NCBI RefSeq assembly: GCF_963678975.1
Contig: NC_089284.1
Coordinates: forward strand, 1,859,001-1,923,000
Reading direction: 5' to 3'
DNA length: 64,000 nucleotides
Source of the DNA: Dysidea avara
Taxonomy: Eukaryota; Porifera; Demospongiae; Dictyoceratida; Dysideidae
Below the pieces are notes generated by a model that saw only the letters and a list, made by a program, of their open reading frames with translations, had not been told where the DNA came from and searched no databases. The first letter of the stretch is position 1, and each line of letters opens with the position of its first letter. The translations under genes were made by a program, and so were the position numbers. Below are positions 12,401 to 22,194 of the stretch, piece by piece.

Positions 12401-15400
12401 CTATAATTTACCTCGTTACGATATATTGTGTAGTTCAATATTGCGATATTGCCATTATATTGAAATATTTCTCAGCTATATCTATACCAAGGCAGCCAAG
12501 CTGTAAAAAAGGTGCAGCCCTCCAAAAAGACCAGAGTACACGAAATCAAAGATGATGGGTAAGAAATGACCGTGACAGCACATATGTTAATGGAAAAAAA
12601 ATTTAATAATGATATCTAGGTGAATTTGGTGCCGAATCCTTGGAGGAGGCAACACAAATTCAGTCATTTGCCATTAACCTACCATCACAGCCATTTCTTG
12701 GGTGCACCTTTAATATCACAACTTTTCACACTGGCCTTTTTTCTTTTTTTTTTTTGAAGGGGGGAGCACCAGATACTAATTCGATTGGTTAAAATGGTAA
12801 ATAGTATGGCATGTAATTCAAGTAGAAGCATAGTGATAGATACCTCTTAACACGACAAAATTGTGGTTGCTAGGTAATTGTTGTTATAAGGTGAACATCA
12901 TATTGGTGCCATAGCAATGGTTGTTAGTAACCCTTAAACCAGAAAACTGGATTTAAACTTAATAAATACACATGCCTTGCACTAGAGCTGTACCAATATG
13001 AGTTTTTGGCATGTACTGATATCTGATATGGATACCACCAAAAGATGCCGATAACCGATAGTCGATCCGATATTTGCATTACAAACAAAAGTCATAGATA
13101 ATCTATGCAAAAGTGTACATTTACCTACTCTACAACAACATGTGGATATATTCATTGCTCATCTATGCCTGTGGTGATAGTGACTTGGTTTCTATTGTGC
13201 AATCCAGACAATTAGGCATCCACAAACATTTTTATGCATATATACTCCCATGAAGCCTTAAACGGATATTTCTGCATTACTCCGCATTTTTATTGGCTTG
13301 TGTGAAGGCTGGTACAGTAGGTTTCCTTGGTTATCCTGTGACTGTTCTTTACTATATATAGTATATTAAAAATTATAAATTTAAAAATGAAGTAGGGATC
13401 CAAGCAGTAAAAAGTAGTGAAACAAGAGATGAACGATAGTAGCTATTATAGCATAGCTTGGTGGGAAATTCCTACTTTGGCATTGGACACAAAATACTGC
13501 TTGGATCCTCACTTCATTTTTAAATTTATACTTTTTTAATATACTAGTTTGTTAAATTTTTTCTTAATGCATACAGCTAGCTATAAACATGTGACTGTTC
13601 TATTAGGGTGACTACTGTATTAGAGTATCTTGAGTCAGTCTGCAAAGATGTGCGCTTGCCCAAATGGGGCATGGTCATTGTGATTTCGATCTTGTGATTT
13701 CGATCGATTATTAGAGTCAGCCTTCCAACTTGAAGGTGTGTTTCAATCGATAGATCGATAATGCGTAGAATAAAGAATGGGCGTGATTATTTGATCTTGT
13801 GACCTATCGTGAAGATACAGGTAGCTATCTAGTACCAGTACCTCCATACAATAGCATAGCATAGTCTAAGCGCTTTAAATAATCTTGTGGCGTCTATTAT
13901 GTTGCTTAAAGAAAGCGTTGATGCAGAAAATTAACACCTCGATATGGTTTCGTTGCATGAAGAAGAAAGAAGAGATAAGGCGCAGAGGACCTACACTCGT
14001 CGGAACCCCAAAAGGCACATCCCACTGATAAATTTGTTATTGTGGCGTAAAATGGTGGCCATGCGCTGCTTCGTTTGGCCTCTAGCCTTGCAACTGTGGT
14101 CAGTGAGTGAGGCAGTGAGGCTAAAATTCGAGTTTTGGCAATTTCTTAAAATTTTATATCCGGCCACCTGTAAGTGTTTTGTTGCATTTGATGCTGTTTT
14201 ATGTATTATATGGACTAGTACTATTCCGTAAAGGTGATTTTGGTCGCATAAAATGTCTCTAGGGTGATTTTTAAAGGCGGAATTTTGGGCGGCATGCAAA
14301 AGTTTCACTACAATCCCTACTTTGTTTGATAACTGCTTCATTTAAGACTGATAAGCTTTTCCAGCAACAAACACTAGAATTGTGTGTATTTGTATGGCTT
14401 CTTGCAGCATAGCGCTTGCTATAAAGTGACCAATAAGCCACTGCCACTGAACAGCCACATGTGTAACGTAGAAAACCAATATTATAATCCATTTATGTAC
14501 AAACTATTGCTGTATATATCGGTAGCAATATCGGTCCTCCCACTGTTCTGTACCAATGCCGATATTGGTATAAAATGCCATATCGGTGGCCGATATTTTG
14601 GCCGATCCGATTTTTGGTACAGCTCTACCTTGCACAAAGCACTGTAACTTTCGATCTTATGGCTACGCAATTTATGTCGTTCTACTTGTGATGTAACAAG
14701 GGTTAAAATGATACCTAGGGTTTTACCCTAACGCTAAATGATGAGGCCAAAACTAAATAACTTTTTGGTAAGGAAATAAACAAACCCTTACATACCTTTA
14801 TACAATTGTCTATATACTGTAATTTGATGGTGGTTGCTCCTATCACCTTGTAACAACTCCATTCGATTCACTGTTAAATTTTATCAGGCCATATATGACT
14901 AAACCCTCAATCGAAATTAAACACGTGGCAAGAATTTTGAAACACGAAGACGTGACTTGCTGTTGTTGTTCATCACTTCATAAACAAGTAGGCCCTGTAG
15001 TTACAGTGTTCATTTAAATTTCTCCAAGTAGCCCAGTGAACAGACTTTTAATGAGATGTGTAGTTTTAGGCTAAGTTATCCCACCTAGTGTTGCCATGCA
15101 TGCCCATATTGTGTAAACACACTTTTCCCAAAAGTTCTGTGCGGTTTTAAGAGTCAAAAGTGATTGGCCGTTCTCATTCTGTTGCTTAGTAACAATTGCT
15201 TTGGTTGTATAAAATAGGATGGCTGGTTGTGGTATTCAGAATAGTTCTCACATTGTCAACAGTAAGGAAATAGTGCTCAGCTTTTCCTGACTGTTACCCT
15301 ATGCTTACACTATTAATCTCAAATGTCACAGCCAGCCATCCTATTGCAGATACTTATCAAAGGTTGTTGCACTTTGTTAACAGCAATACTGGGTGTATGT

Positions 15401-18400
15401 GTAAACACCACTTGTATATACACTTGGTTTGTTTTCTCATCATTGTATCATGGATAAAGTTACTATATTTCCTGTTTTGTTAGATGGGAAATAGTTACCA
15501 AAGGTTATGACATTGGATTTGGTCTGTTTTACAAACCATTGGGTCAGACTGAAAAGCTACATGCTGGAGAAATGGAAGTCAAGGTAAAAGTATGTTTGCA
15601 ATGTGCATGCATGAGCAACAAAAAGATAGTACAGGCAGTTGATAAGCAATACTTACAAGTTTTGAACAACTTTTAAAAAAAAAAACTTTTGAAAAGTTAG
15701 AGACATGTGTGACTATGGCAAACTTTGAGTCTTCCTACACCCCATCAGCTTTGGTAGGAGAAGAGGTAGGAGGAAGTATCTTTGAGTTCTAGTAGTTAGA
15801 ATAATAATCCACTAAAATGTTGATATACTCCAATAGACACTAAGTCCACAAAGTAAAATTTTATTGCATGCAATATTTGGCAAGTGTATGTAAATTAGAC
15901 TCTCCACAATAAATACCTGTGCTTATTGCTTCACACTGTAGTGTTACAATCAATCCATCTTTAAAGCTTCAATTCATTTCATATATTTATGGCACTTTAT
16001 ACATGCTAACTTGTACTGTATCTGATATCAGGAGTGTATCAAATCCTATGGACAAGGGAGTGTGTAACTCCGTACACTACCAACACTACGGACGAAATTC
16101 AAACATGGCGTCCAGTGTTACTATGTATATAATTGGTTACATCATTCTTACGTGCAACAGGGATACACTGAATGGGCTGCTACTCCATCGCCTAGTGTGA
16201 AGGTAGTAAAGCAGCTTTGATAGGAAGATTGTCGAGTCAAAAGTAAAGCTTGGAATAGTCAAACAGAGATTTTTGCGTGATTATCAACTGTAGAAAGACT
16301 GTCCTGCTAAGCCTGTGCTACTATTCCTTCGTCGTGCCATTGAACTTCATTTCCATAGCTTCGCTTCGTCACAGTGGAAACGTGACGTATTCGAGCATGC
16401 ACCTCCACATAATATCCTAATTAGGAAATTTTAAAAGTTACTTATTATAGTACACGGCAACCATGTTTGAATTTCACTCTTTATGAAGGTACATGCTCCC
16501 TTGTCCATAGGATTCGATGCGCTCCTGCTGATATGGAGTTACTGTACTAGCTGGTTTGTTAATTTGCTTGTTTGTTGTTCTTGTTGTATTAGTTAAAGCT
16601 TACAGGGGTATACTTATGTTGTAGTTAAAGCACCGCTGTGCGTGTGTACGGAAAATACAGTACTAGGGTGCGTGTCGAGAGGCTAATACAGCACGAGGCA
16701 AAGCCGAGTGCTGTATTTGCCTCGAGGCACCCCCTGAGTGCTGTATTTTTCGTACACACAAGCATAGGCGGTGCTTTAAGTGTTATATTGTACTTCCTGG
16801 CCATAGTCTGGCTCAGAGCGATTTTCTCTAGTACTCAAACCACTGCGGTGATCAGGATATCAGTAAGTGTTTATATAATCTATTTCGAGTCGTACAACGA
16901 ACTAATAGGATTAGTCAGGCTAGTTCTAGCGATTTACAATGTCACGTACGTGCTGTCTTAGTGGAGTCGTGTTTAAATAGCTTTGTGATCAGACGATCAG
17001 TAAGTGTTTATACAATCTATTTCTAGCCGTAGAACGAACTGGTAGGATTAGTTTGGCTGGTTTTAGCGATTTATAGTGTGTTGTTTTTGTAACATTCTGT
17101 AAATAAATTCTCCACATAACTGTACTGTATTTGCTCAAGTGTACTATTTGCCCAATTAAGCACATAGTTATGTAGCTAATAAGTACTGTATGAAGAATAC
17201 ACTATGCAGCATTGCTTTGATCCTCCCACGCAAAGTACAATATGTGACCAGATTTTACAGAACCGATCCAAATCGCACATCAGGCAAAATCAAACTAACA
17301 CCACCAGTGGATAGCTACACTATCGTACTACAAGTTTTGACCCTCAGCACTACTCAAACTACACGAGGCTGGTTTTTACACACGTCTTTTCTGGGTGGTG
17401 TGGAGTGCTCAAATGGCGGTTTCAGGCCTTGTGAAGGACCTGGCTTGGCAAGAGTCAGTGGTTTACTGGTGGACAGCCTTATATTGTTGGCCAGACGTGT
17501 TCTCTGTTGATCTTGCTACATATCAGCCACTAAGGAGCCAGCACAGCCCTGTAATCTCGTGTCTGGACTCCAATCGTGGTCTGCCTCCATTTTGAGGTCT
17601 ATCTCTTGCCCTCCCCGCCACCCCCCAGCCTCCACCCCTTTGTGAGCACTCGTGATACTATTTCGTTCGTCCAACTGCTCAGATTTTCTATCTTATTTGG
17701 CGGGAAACTGTACAAGCAGCTACAAGTACTGGAAGTGGCTTGAAAGGTAACAGATTGATGCATCTTTTGTGTAAATTTCATACGCGTGCTTGCTATCCTT
17801 GGAGAGTTATGCTGGCTTCAATTCTTTAAAACCGTTTATCTCGGAACTTCTAATGTGCGATTTGGATTGTTTTTCCAAAATCCAGTCACATATGTATTAG
17901 TAACTTGTTTAATAGTTGTGCATGCTCTACTTTTGCTTCAAATTCAATGTCATAATACCTGTTCTTGGATGGGGTAAGCATGCTCCAAAACCCCATACCA
18001 AATATGCTTCACACTGAGTGGCACTTTTTTTGTTTATGCAAGTCAATGCCTGTCTTAGAAGTGAACAACTTTGATTTTCCCCCTCAAAGTTAGAGGTCTA
18101 ACAACAAAAAAATCACTAGTGTGGGTTATACCAATAGGTACGTACAGCTGTACGGCCATAGATACAGTGTATATGAATGAAATTATAAACATCATTGTAA
18201 AATTATTTAAATTACAGACTGTATCAATACAATGATGTACATTTGATGCTTAGATTGCTTTTGCCATTTTTAAGTATTCAAATTTCTAAATTTGCATGCT
18301 CCTAGATCTCAATAATCTATCATTTCATTGCTAAATCCAGCCCTGTCTTTGTAAACATGTCAGTTACCTGGTTAAACATCATTGACTGTTCCATTGAAAC

Positions 18401-19215
18401 TTTTTTTAGCAAGACTGTATGATTACATTTACATGCAGATTCCATCAGACCGAAAGGATTCTCATATAATCCCTGAGACTGGACTATACACTTGCACTAA
18501 ACCTGGGATATGTAAGTTGGTGTATTACATACAGTACAGTACAGTAGCACAGAGACATACAAAATGTAGAGCAACTTCAGACTCCCACACAGTGGCACAC
18601 ACTCACACACACAAACAGGGGGTGGTGGATATACATGTACATATATTGCTGGAATGCATATCACACATACACTATGTACAGCAGTGCAAGTACAGTACAT
18701 ACTGTAAGTTGTGTGATTGTATTGTATGATGCAAGAGTATTTTATAGTATCTTTTCTTAAGTTATGCATATGCCTGTCTAAACTTTTCACTATGAAGCTG
18801 TGCATGTATCAAGAGCAATGCTAAGTGGGCATTCCACACGGGGTATGAGAAACTCTAAAATTGTTGACAATGTACACAATCTATCTAATGCATGAAAAAT
18901 GCGTAAACTAGGTGTTACCATCATGTATTGGTTACAAGCTATTTGTTTTGAATTTGTACAGATGTTGTAAGATTTGACAATACATATAGTTGGACAAGAG
19001 CCAAGGAGGTCTACTATTCGGTTAAGCTATTCCCACCAGACACAGAAATATGCAACACCACGCCAGATGAAATAGCTGATGAAGTACGGAGGATATCTGT
19101 CACATCAATAGAGAGTGTAGCATCTGACGACAGTTTCCATTCCACAACAAGCCAGGAGGGACAAGATTTACTAACTGAAGACAACACATTAAAAGGGCTC
19201 ACAACAACTGTGTGA
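414..19215 (+). CDS. SEC14L2: SEC14-like protein 2-type lipid-transfer protein (CRAL-TRIO plus GOLD), 5' partial
   Basis: Exons: 414-457, 2795-2857, 4695-4788, 5085-5179, 8034-8112, 8207-8226, 8282-8342, 8469-8552, 8607-8707, 10137-10282, 15484-15583, 18439-18511, 18962-19215 (TGA). All junctions are GT-AG and in phase. They give 403 residues, with roughly 40 N-terminal residues upstream of the window. The start (RKFNVLKAETMIRN) is the CRAL-TRIO-N helix. PGGTFGVDRDGHPVYYY and FTMFDANYPERCRRAIIVK lie in the lipid-binding CRAL-TRIO domain, and the ASWKEELQKYI stretch with YYGGT closes it. The last four exons form the GOLD beta-sandwich (WEIVTKGYDIGFGLFYKP, ETGLYTCTKPGIYVVRFDNTYSW). The family moves hydrophobic ligands between membranes in the cytosol. 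The C-tail after the GOLD domain is Ser/Thr/acid-rich. Human SEC14L2, 3 and 4 are co-orthologous candidates, so the exact symbol is uncertain. Confidence 0.9.
1086..1287. repeat. Cluster of five consecutive hairpins
   Basis: Adjacent inverted repeats fill this stretch of intron: 1086-1099 with 1109-1122 (14-bp perfect arms), an imperfect one at about 1124-1165, a short one near 1170-1190, about 1202-1246 (GAATGGCAA...TTGCCATTC) and about 1247-1287 (TGATTTAATAAATGG with its complement). It may be several small foldbacks inserted side by side, or the remnant of one structured element. Confidence 0.65.
1424..1530. repeat. Partial copy of the TAGGGATCC foldback family
   Basis: AAGTAGGGATCCAAGC followed by AAAAAGTAATGAAACAAGAG matches the left end of the fuller copy at about 13376-13548. 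A matching right arm is not obvious here, so this copy is probably truncated. Confidence 0.5.
1583..1641. repeat. TTAA-flanked mini-foldback
   Basis: The copy begins TTAAAGCATAGCTGCGAGTG and ends CAAGGCAATGCTTTAA. It shares the TTAA-AGCA ends with the elements at 16625-16779 and 45099-45235. TTAA ends suggest a piggyBac-like or other TTAA-targeting family, which is inference from the target site only. Confidence 0.55.
2636..2668. repeat. GC/AC dinucleotide microsatellite
   Basis: A run of gc, then ac, then gc dinucleotides lies in the intron upstream of the exon at 2795. Short frames here are repeat artefacts. Confidence 0.85.
3005..3625 (+). repeat. Dispersed repeat C (CAAGACACACAGTAGTGTGT family), partial
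   Basis: It opens with ATCAAGACACACAGTAGTGT and continues with a GGAAGAAAGAAAA motif and a later segment containing AGGGTAAAC. The same 5' end is at 23520 and 38658, and related internal blocks are at about 6540-6900, 10330-10760 and 19605-20000. No coding capacity was recognised. The family's class is unknown. Confidence 0.6.
3820..4290. repeat. Degenerate 31-bp minisatellite (AGAGTTCAGCTA unit)
   Basis: Diverged copies of a unit resembling AGAGTTCAGCTAGAAACAAG plus TCACCCTGT are spread across this intron segment. The unit is shared with the better preserved array at 39483-40020. In both places the array is followed by the same A-rich and GCCAAGCTGTAAAA sequence, so array and foldback arm appear to be parts of one composite element. 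Confidence 0.75.
4381..4625. repeat. Left arm of composite foldback element (GCCAAGCTGT family)
   Basis: The order of motifs (AAAGCCAG, AAAAAGAAGTGATATCTAAA, GCCAAGCTGTAAAA, GGCAGCCAAG, GGCTGTGATGG, GACAATTCAGGTGAATTT) matches the left arm of the full copy at 40165-40585. The right arm is absent here. The element ends about 70 bp before the exon at 4695. Confidence 0.7.
4828..4930. repeat. TG-rich minisatellite
   Basis: Alternating GTGCATGTGTGTGTGCGGGT and GTGCATGTGTGTGTGTGCGT units form a short array in the intron between exons 4695-4788 and 5085-5179. Confidence 0.8.
5451..5490. mobile_element. 40-bp micro-palindrome with 8-bp direct repeats
   Basis: CAAGAGTATATAATGTGGGA is followed almost immediately by its reverse complement. 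GATACAAC stands directly on both sides (5443-5450 and 5491-5498), like an 8-bp target-site duplication. Two further copies share the CAAGAGT/ACTCTTG ends (45144-45191 and 53482-53509). Confidence 0.75.
5740..8033. other. Intron of the SEC14-like gene, mixed old repeats
   Basis: No exon is supported. A diverged GCCAAGCTGT-family remnant lies at about 5740-5835, and an old repeat C segment at about 6540-6900. A hAT-like left end (TAGGGCTGCACCGATTC, from 7048) has no confirmed partner. Several CTCTATTAGAGTA-type motifs occur at 7313-7375. Confidence 0.5.
8873..9058. repeat. Foldback element with about 80-bp arms
   Basis: GTACAAGGAAAAAGTAATTG at the left is matched by the inverted copy ending TTTTTCCTTGTAC at the right. 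Inside, GGGATCATAGAA pairs with TTCTATGATCC, and TGAAACGAGAGAGGT is the inner counterpart. The arms are imperfect. It resembles the GGGATC foldback family in layout. It lies in the 8708-10136 intron, which otherwise shows no recognised feature. Confidence 0.7.
10770..10990 (-). mobile_element. tRNA-headed SINE copy (minus strand)
   Basis: Read on the minus strand, GAGGCACAGTGGTTAAAGAT is followed about 25 bp later by GGTCCCTGGTTCAAACACAG, a spacing and sequence like polymerase III A and B boxes. The sequence then runs into a shared tail. The better copy is at 23595-23758. It sits beside a repeat C segment (about 10330-10760) in the 10283-15483 intron. Confidence 0.65.
11468..11846. mobile_element. 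Non-autonomous hAT-type element, 379 bp
   Basis: The termini are TAGAGCTGTGAAACT and its complement AGTTTCACAGCTCTA. GGCGATAC flanks both ends (11460-11467 and 11847-11854), a perfect 8-bp duplication as expected for hAT transposition. The subterminal repeats are ACCGGTTAACTG-like. No transposase frame is present. The flank itself (CCTGGGCGATACTAAAAATA) looks like the end of another dispersed repeat, so this insertion may be nested. Confidence 0.85.
12475..12750. repeat. Composite-family foldback, both arms
   Basis: The left arm carries GCAGCCAAGCTGTAAAAAAG and AAATGACCGTGACAGCA. The right arm carries the inverted CCATCACAGCCATTTCTTGG and ACTGGCCTTTTTT. The centre contains GGAGGAGGCAACACAAATTC, as at 40410. 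No minisatellite is attached to this copy. Confidence 0.7.
12983..14627. mobile_element. Non-autonomous hAT-type element, 1,645 bp
   Basis: It begins TAGAGCTGTACCAA and ends TTGGTACAGCTCTA. CCTTGCAC is present on both flanks (12975-12982 and 14628-14635), an exact 8-bp target duplication. Both subterminal regions contain repeated CCGATA/TATCGG words, typical of hAT ends. Frames inside (up to 116 codons near 13991-14341) show no transposase similarity that I can recognise. A TAGGGATCC foldback is nested at about 13376-13548. Confidence 0.88.
13376..13548. repeat. TAGGGATCC foldback nested inside the hAT element
   Basis: Left AATTTAAAAATGAAGTAGGG and right CACTTCATTTTTAAATT are inverted copies. 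The interior holds AAGCAGTAAAAAGTAGTGAA and TACTGCTTGGATCC. Its position shows it inserted after the hAT element arrived. Confidence 0.7.
16020..16535. mobile_element. TIR element, about 515 bp
   Basis: A roughly 80-bp terminal inverted repeat is recognisable: left AAATCCTATGGACAAGGGAG and ATTCAAACATGG pair with the inverted CTCCCTTGTCCATAGGATTC and CCATGTTTGAAT at 16468-16520. The ends read TATCAG-GAG. No target duplication was confirmed and no transposase was seen. Confidence 0.7.
16625..16779. repeat. TTAA-flanked foldback with nested inner palindrome
   Basis: The outer ends TTAAAGCACCGC and GCGGTGCTTTAA enclose inverted GTGTGTACGGAAAATACAG and CTGTATTTTTCGTACACAC. An inner palindrome is AATACAGCACGAGG/GAGTGCTGTATT. 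It belongs with 1583-1641 and 45099-45235. Confidence 0.75.
16848..17085. repeat. Tandem duplication of an approximately 95-bp block
   Basis: ATCAGTAAGTGTTTATATAA...GATTTACAATGT at about 16858-16945 is repeated with substitutions at about 16995-17081 (ATCAGTAAGTGTTTATACAA...GATTTATAGTGT). The offset is about 137 bp. Both lie in the SEC14-like intron 15584-18438. Nothing coding was recognised. Confidence 0.7.
17238..17905. mobile_element. TIR element, about 670 bp (ATATGTGAC ends)
   Basis: The left ATATGTGACCAGATTTTACA and CCAAATCGCACAT pair with the right ATGTGCGATTTGG and AAATCCAGTCACATAT. It is more GC-rich than its surroundings and contains a polypyrimidine tract near 17600-17640. The related element at 20145-20579 has similar GTGA-C-GGATC ends. 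Confidence 0.7.
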
Positions 19216-19293
19216 TGCTATTTTAGTGTACTATGTAAATTATTTATTGTATAGACTTTAATAACTGGCACATGCATTGGTACCCTGTACTTT

Positions 19294-19299
19294 AATAAA
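19294..19299 (+). terminator. AATAAA polyadenylation signal of the SEC14-like gene
   Basis: AATAAA lies 79 bp after the TGA at 19213-19215, a plausible end for the transcript. Confidence 0.6.
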
Positions 19300-19604
19300 A
19301 TAATTATATAAGTCACTATAATTGATAAGTACTGTACTCACAGGGTTCTGTAATTTACTGAGTTACAGTGTATGTGGATAATATGTAATTGACAGAGTGA
19401 TCACTGGTACTTCCTCTTTGTAATTTATGAACAGCTGAAGCTAGTCCTACAATTGCTATAAGCATTACATAACATTGTTGCTCAGCTGACAGATATCACT
19501 CAAGAGTTTTTGTACTGAAACAACACTACTAGTATGATTGTTCTATTATACCATTGAATGTTGTACTATAACTGTGTAGTGCATACCGGTAATTTGATGT
19601 GATC

Positions 19605-20100
19605 AGGACACGTACGGCCACGAAAGCTGGCACACCACACCATGAGTATATTTACAGGAAGAAACAAAACGCGATTTTTACTCATACATAGCTCTGTGCT
19701 CCCTTCTCAAATCGAAAATCATTTTTATACTGCAAATTCCCTCCACCCTCAGCACCCACATACCAAATCGTGAAATATAAGCGTTCAAAATTTCTACATT
19801 TTTTTTCCCTTCTTCATTCTTTACAAAAACCATGCAAATGTGTGGCTCAGTTTTCTTGAGCTTTGGTACAATTTAAGAATGTATTGCAGCACAATCATCT
19901 ATCAAGTTTGGTGCAAATCTGATTAATAGCCATAGAGCTATGGATGATTATTTGTATTTAAAAAAAGGCCTGACTTGTTATCATGCCTACAGGGTAAACT
20001 GCAACTGAGCTGCTGCTATCACGGCTGTTCACCTCACTTAATTTCTACTTTATAATAATGAATAATGAAAATTCCAGCTAAACTCTACTCAATTGTAAAA
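19605..20100 (+). repeat. Repeat C copy followed by a SINE remnant
   Basis: GGACACGTACGGCCACGAAA and CACACCATGAGTATATTTAC match the repeat C start. CATGCCTACAGGGTAAACTG marks its far end. It is followed by GCTGCTATCACGGCTGTTCA, the inverted head of the SINE family seen at 10770 and 23595. Confidence 0.6.
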
Positions 20101-20144
20101 GTTCATAATTTCATAGATCTACTAATGGAAAATCTAGAACTGTG

Positions 20145-20579
20145 ATCCAGTCTGGGAAAACCAGTCTTATCGCCTATTTAAAAGTATTGAGAATTGCTGG
20201 TTTTAAGTATTTAGTGTGCTGTAGCTCTCCAATGGTTGAAGCTATTAGCTATGTGTACCAAATTTTCACACGTTTTACACCAATTTCTTACCTTCCAGAG
20301 CATTCACTGTGCAAGTAGCCAACAACTAAGTTTCCCACCATTTTAGATAGTGGAGTTGCACAGCCACTTACAGCTATCCCCAGGGTGACCAGAACCCCAA
20401 AAACCGTATGTACAGATCACCACTGGGCTTGGGAAAAGCAGCCAGCAAAAGCACACTACTTGAGTCTAGCTGATTTTGATAATGAAATTAGATTGTTTAC
20501 TCATGTAGCTTTGTGTTCTTGGCAAAAAATTGAATCTGCTGACATGGATGATAAGACCGGTTTCCCAGATCCAGTCACA
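20145..20579. mobile_element. TIR element, about 435 bp
   Basis: GATCCAGTCTGGGAAAACCA with TCTTATC at the left is inverted as GATAAGACCGGTTTCCCAGA with TCCAGTCACA at the right. No transposase was recognised. It shares the TGTGACTGGAT end style with 17238-17905. Confidence 0.65.
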
Positions 20580-20660
20580 TTCTATGTGTGTTCTATTAGA
20601 AACCTCAGAAAAAAATGTGTGCTCTATTAGATCATTACAAAAGTAATCAAACTCTAATAT

Positions 20661-20938
20661 AACAAGTGGAACAAAAAATTAGGAATTTTCAATATGAGTA
20701 GGGATCAAAGTAATAAAAAGTACTGAAACAAGAGAGATTATCTACCACCTGAAGTCATGCTAGTACACACGTAATCCCTACTTCAGTGCCATTATATCTT
20801 AAATCTTGGCAACTGAAGTAGGGATTACGTGTGTACTAGCATGACTTCAGGTGGTAGATAATCTCTCTTGTTTCAGTACTTTTTATTACTTTGATCCCTA
20901 CTCATATTGAAAATTCCTAATTTTTTGTTCCACTTGTT
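20661..20938. repeat. Near-perfect foldback element, TAGGGATC family
   Basis: The arms start AACAAGTGGAACAAAAAATT and end with the complement AATTTTTTGTTCCACTTGTT. They contain AGTAGGGATCAAAGTAATAA and an inner TAATCCCTACTTCAGT block, and extend about 120 bp each around a short AT-rich centre. No mismatch is evident. It shares its subterminal motif with the element at 1-349 and sits 75 bp from the small Lys/Arg-rich frame. Confidence 0.85.
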
Positions 20939-21013
20939 TGTGTACTTTTTACAAACATTGCATGAATCTTATCTTTTATGTGCATGCAGTTTCTATTACA
21001 CAGGACACTAAAG

Positions 21014-21284
21014 TTACTTTTGATGGTAGTATTCCCTTTGCCTTTCCGCTGACTCAATGCGAGACTTTGCCAAATCTTTGTTAAAATGATGTTTTGGTGG
21101 CTTCAGCTGATTTCTCACGCGACTCTGTTACATTTTTGTAGTACTCATTAGCATGACGCTGTGATCGGCATTCACTGCTGTACTTGTCCTTTCTCTCTGA
21201 GAGTATAGACTCTGTATGAGCTTCATAGTACGCCCTGTTATTCTCCTTCTTTCTACTCTTCCGCGCCGCTTCCTTCGAAGGCAT
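21014..21284 (-). pseudogene. Frameshifted Lys/Arg-rich small protein remnant, unrecognised family
   Basis: From the ATG at 21284 a 67-codon frame reads MPSKEAARKSRKKENNRAYY and is rich in Lys, Arg, Glu and Tyr. It stops at 21081. A one-base shift in the AAAA run just before the stop continues the same composition (NKDLAKSRIESAERQREYYH) to a TAA at 21014. That the style continues past the shift argues that this was once coding. Short charged repeats of this kind occur at the N-termini of some helicase-like or transposon-borne proteins in invertebrates; that link is my inference and weak. An in-frame upstream GTG at 21335 is unlikely to be the start. Confidence 0.4.
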
Positions 21285-21717
21285 TGCCGCACCCAATATT
21301 GCCTCAGAGAAAACACACAAAGCAATAATAACCACAATACCCTTAGCTAACGCTATTTTGCTACGAATTATTTCTAATATCGCTCAAATACTTGAGGTAG
21401 ATACATTGTTTACAGCAAAGAAATGCGTTTACAAACGCAAGCAATATTAATTTTGCCGGTTAACTTTGCCAGAAACAAAAGATATAAGTCGCTAAATATA
21501 TTCACTTACACGTACAAAGCTTCCCGATTGTGAACAGCTCGCTCTTCCTGCTCAAAATTAACTTCGAACTTTCAACCACGTGTATTCGAATATTTTACCG
21601 CGAAGATTATGATTACTCTATTTAGCGAGCACTCTTATTGAAACGGACGGCGCCGTACATTGAAGCATAGAAGCCATTTGTGGAATTATTAACACTACCT
21701 GTAGTGAATCCAGGACG

Positions 21718-21743
21718 ATGGCGACATTAAAGAACGATGAAAG
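21718..21743 (+). other. Possible orphan first exon (ATGGCGACATTAAAG... then GTAAGA)
   Basis: ATGGCG starts a 26-base open stretch ending at a strong donor (AAAG/GTAAGA). The surroundings are relatively GC-rich and lie head to head with the frame at 21284, as for a shared promoter. No following exon was found before 27588, so the call is speculative. Confidence 0.25.
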
Positions 21744-22194
21744 GTAAGACCCTAGCGCAAGGATTGTATTTCTATCGGTCTAGGAAAGGTTTAATCTATA
21801 GGCAAAGCGAGCCGTTTTCATGCAAGAAGTAGGACTGTAGCTGTTGCCATCTTCCCGCTAGGCCTGGCTGAAGGCATCAGTTAGGGAGTCAGTCACTAGA
21901 AAATTCGATCAGATAGAATTTTTTTAAAAATTCGTGGAAACTCATAGGATGCATTTCGTGTCGTTTTGAAGGCGAAATCGTGCTTCACTTTTGTAATACA
22001 ATACTGCTAAATCGCCGAGATGGTTTTGCAAGTCTGCTTTTGGTGCGTAATTTTTTGGCGGGAAATCGTGAACCTTGACGATCCCTACCATTAAGTACTA
22101 GCGTACTTAATGATACTATTGCAACTTGTCTAGTATTCTATCGAATCAAAGCTACTATGTGACCGAATTTTGAAAAATCACCCTTATGTGGGTG

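Noticed and set aside
13944..14341. Overlapping frames of 95 and 116 codons inside the hAT element
   Set aside because: No DDE or hAT dimerisation signature could be recognised, so they are not called transposase.
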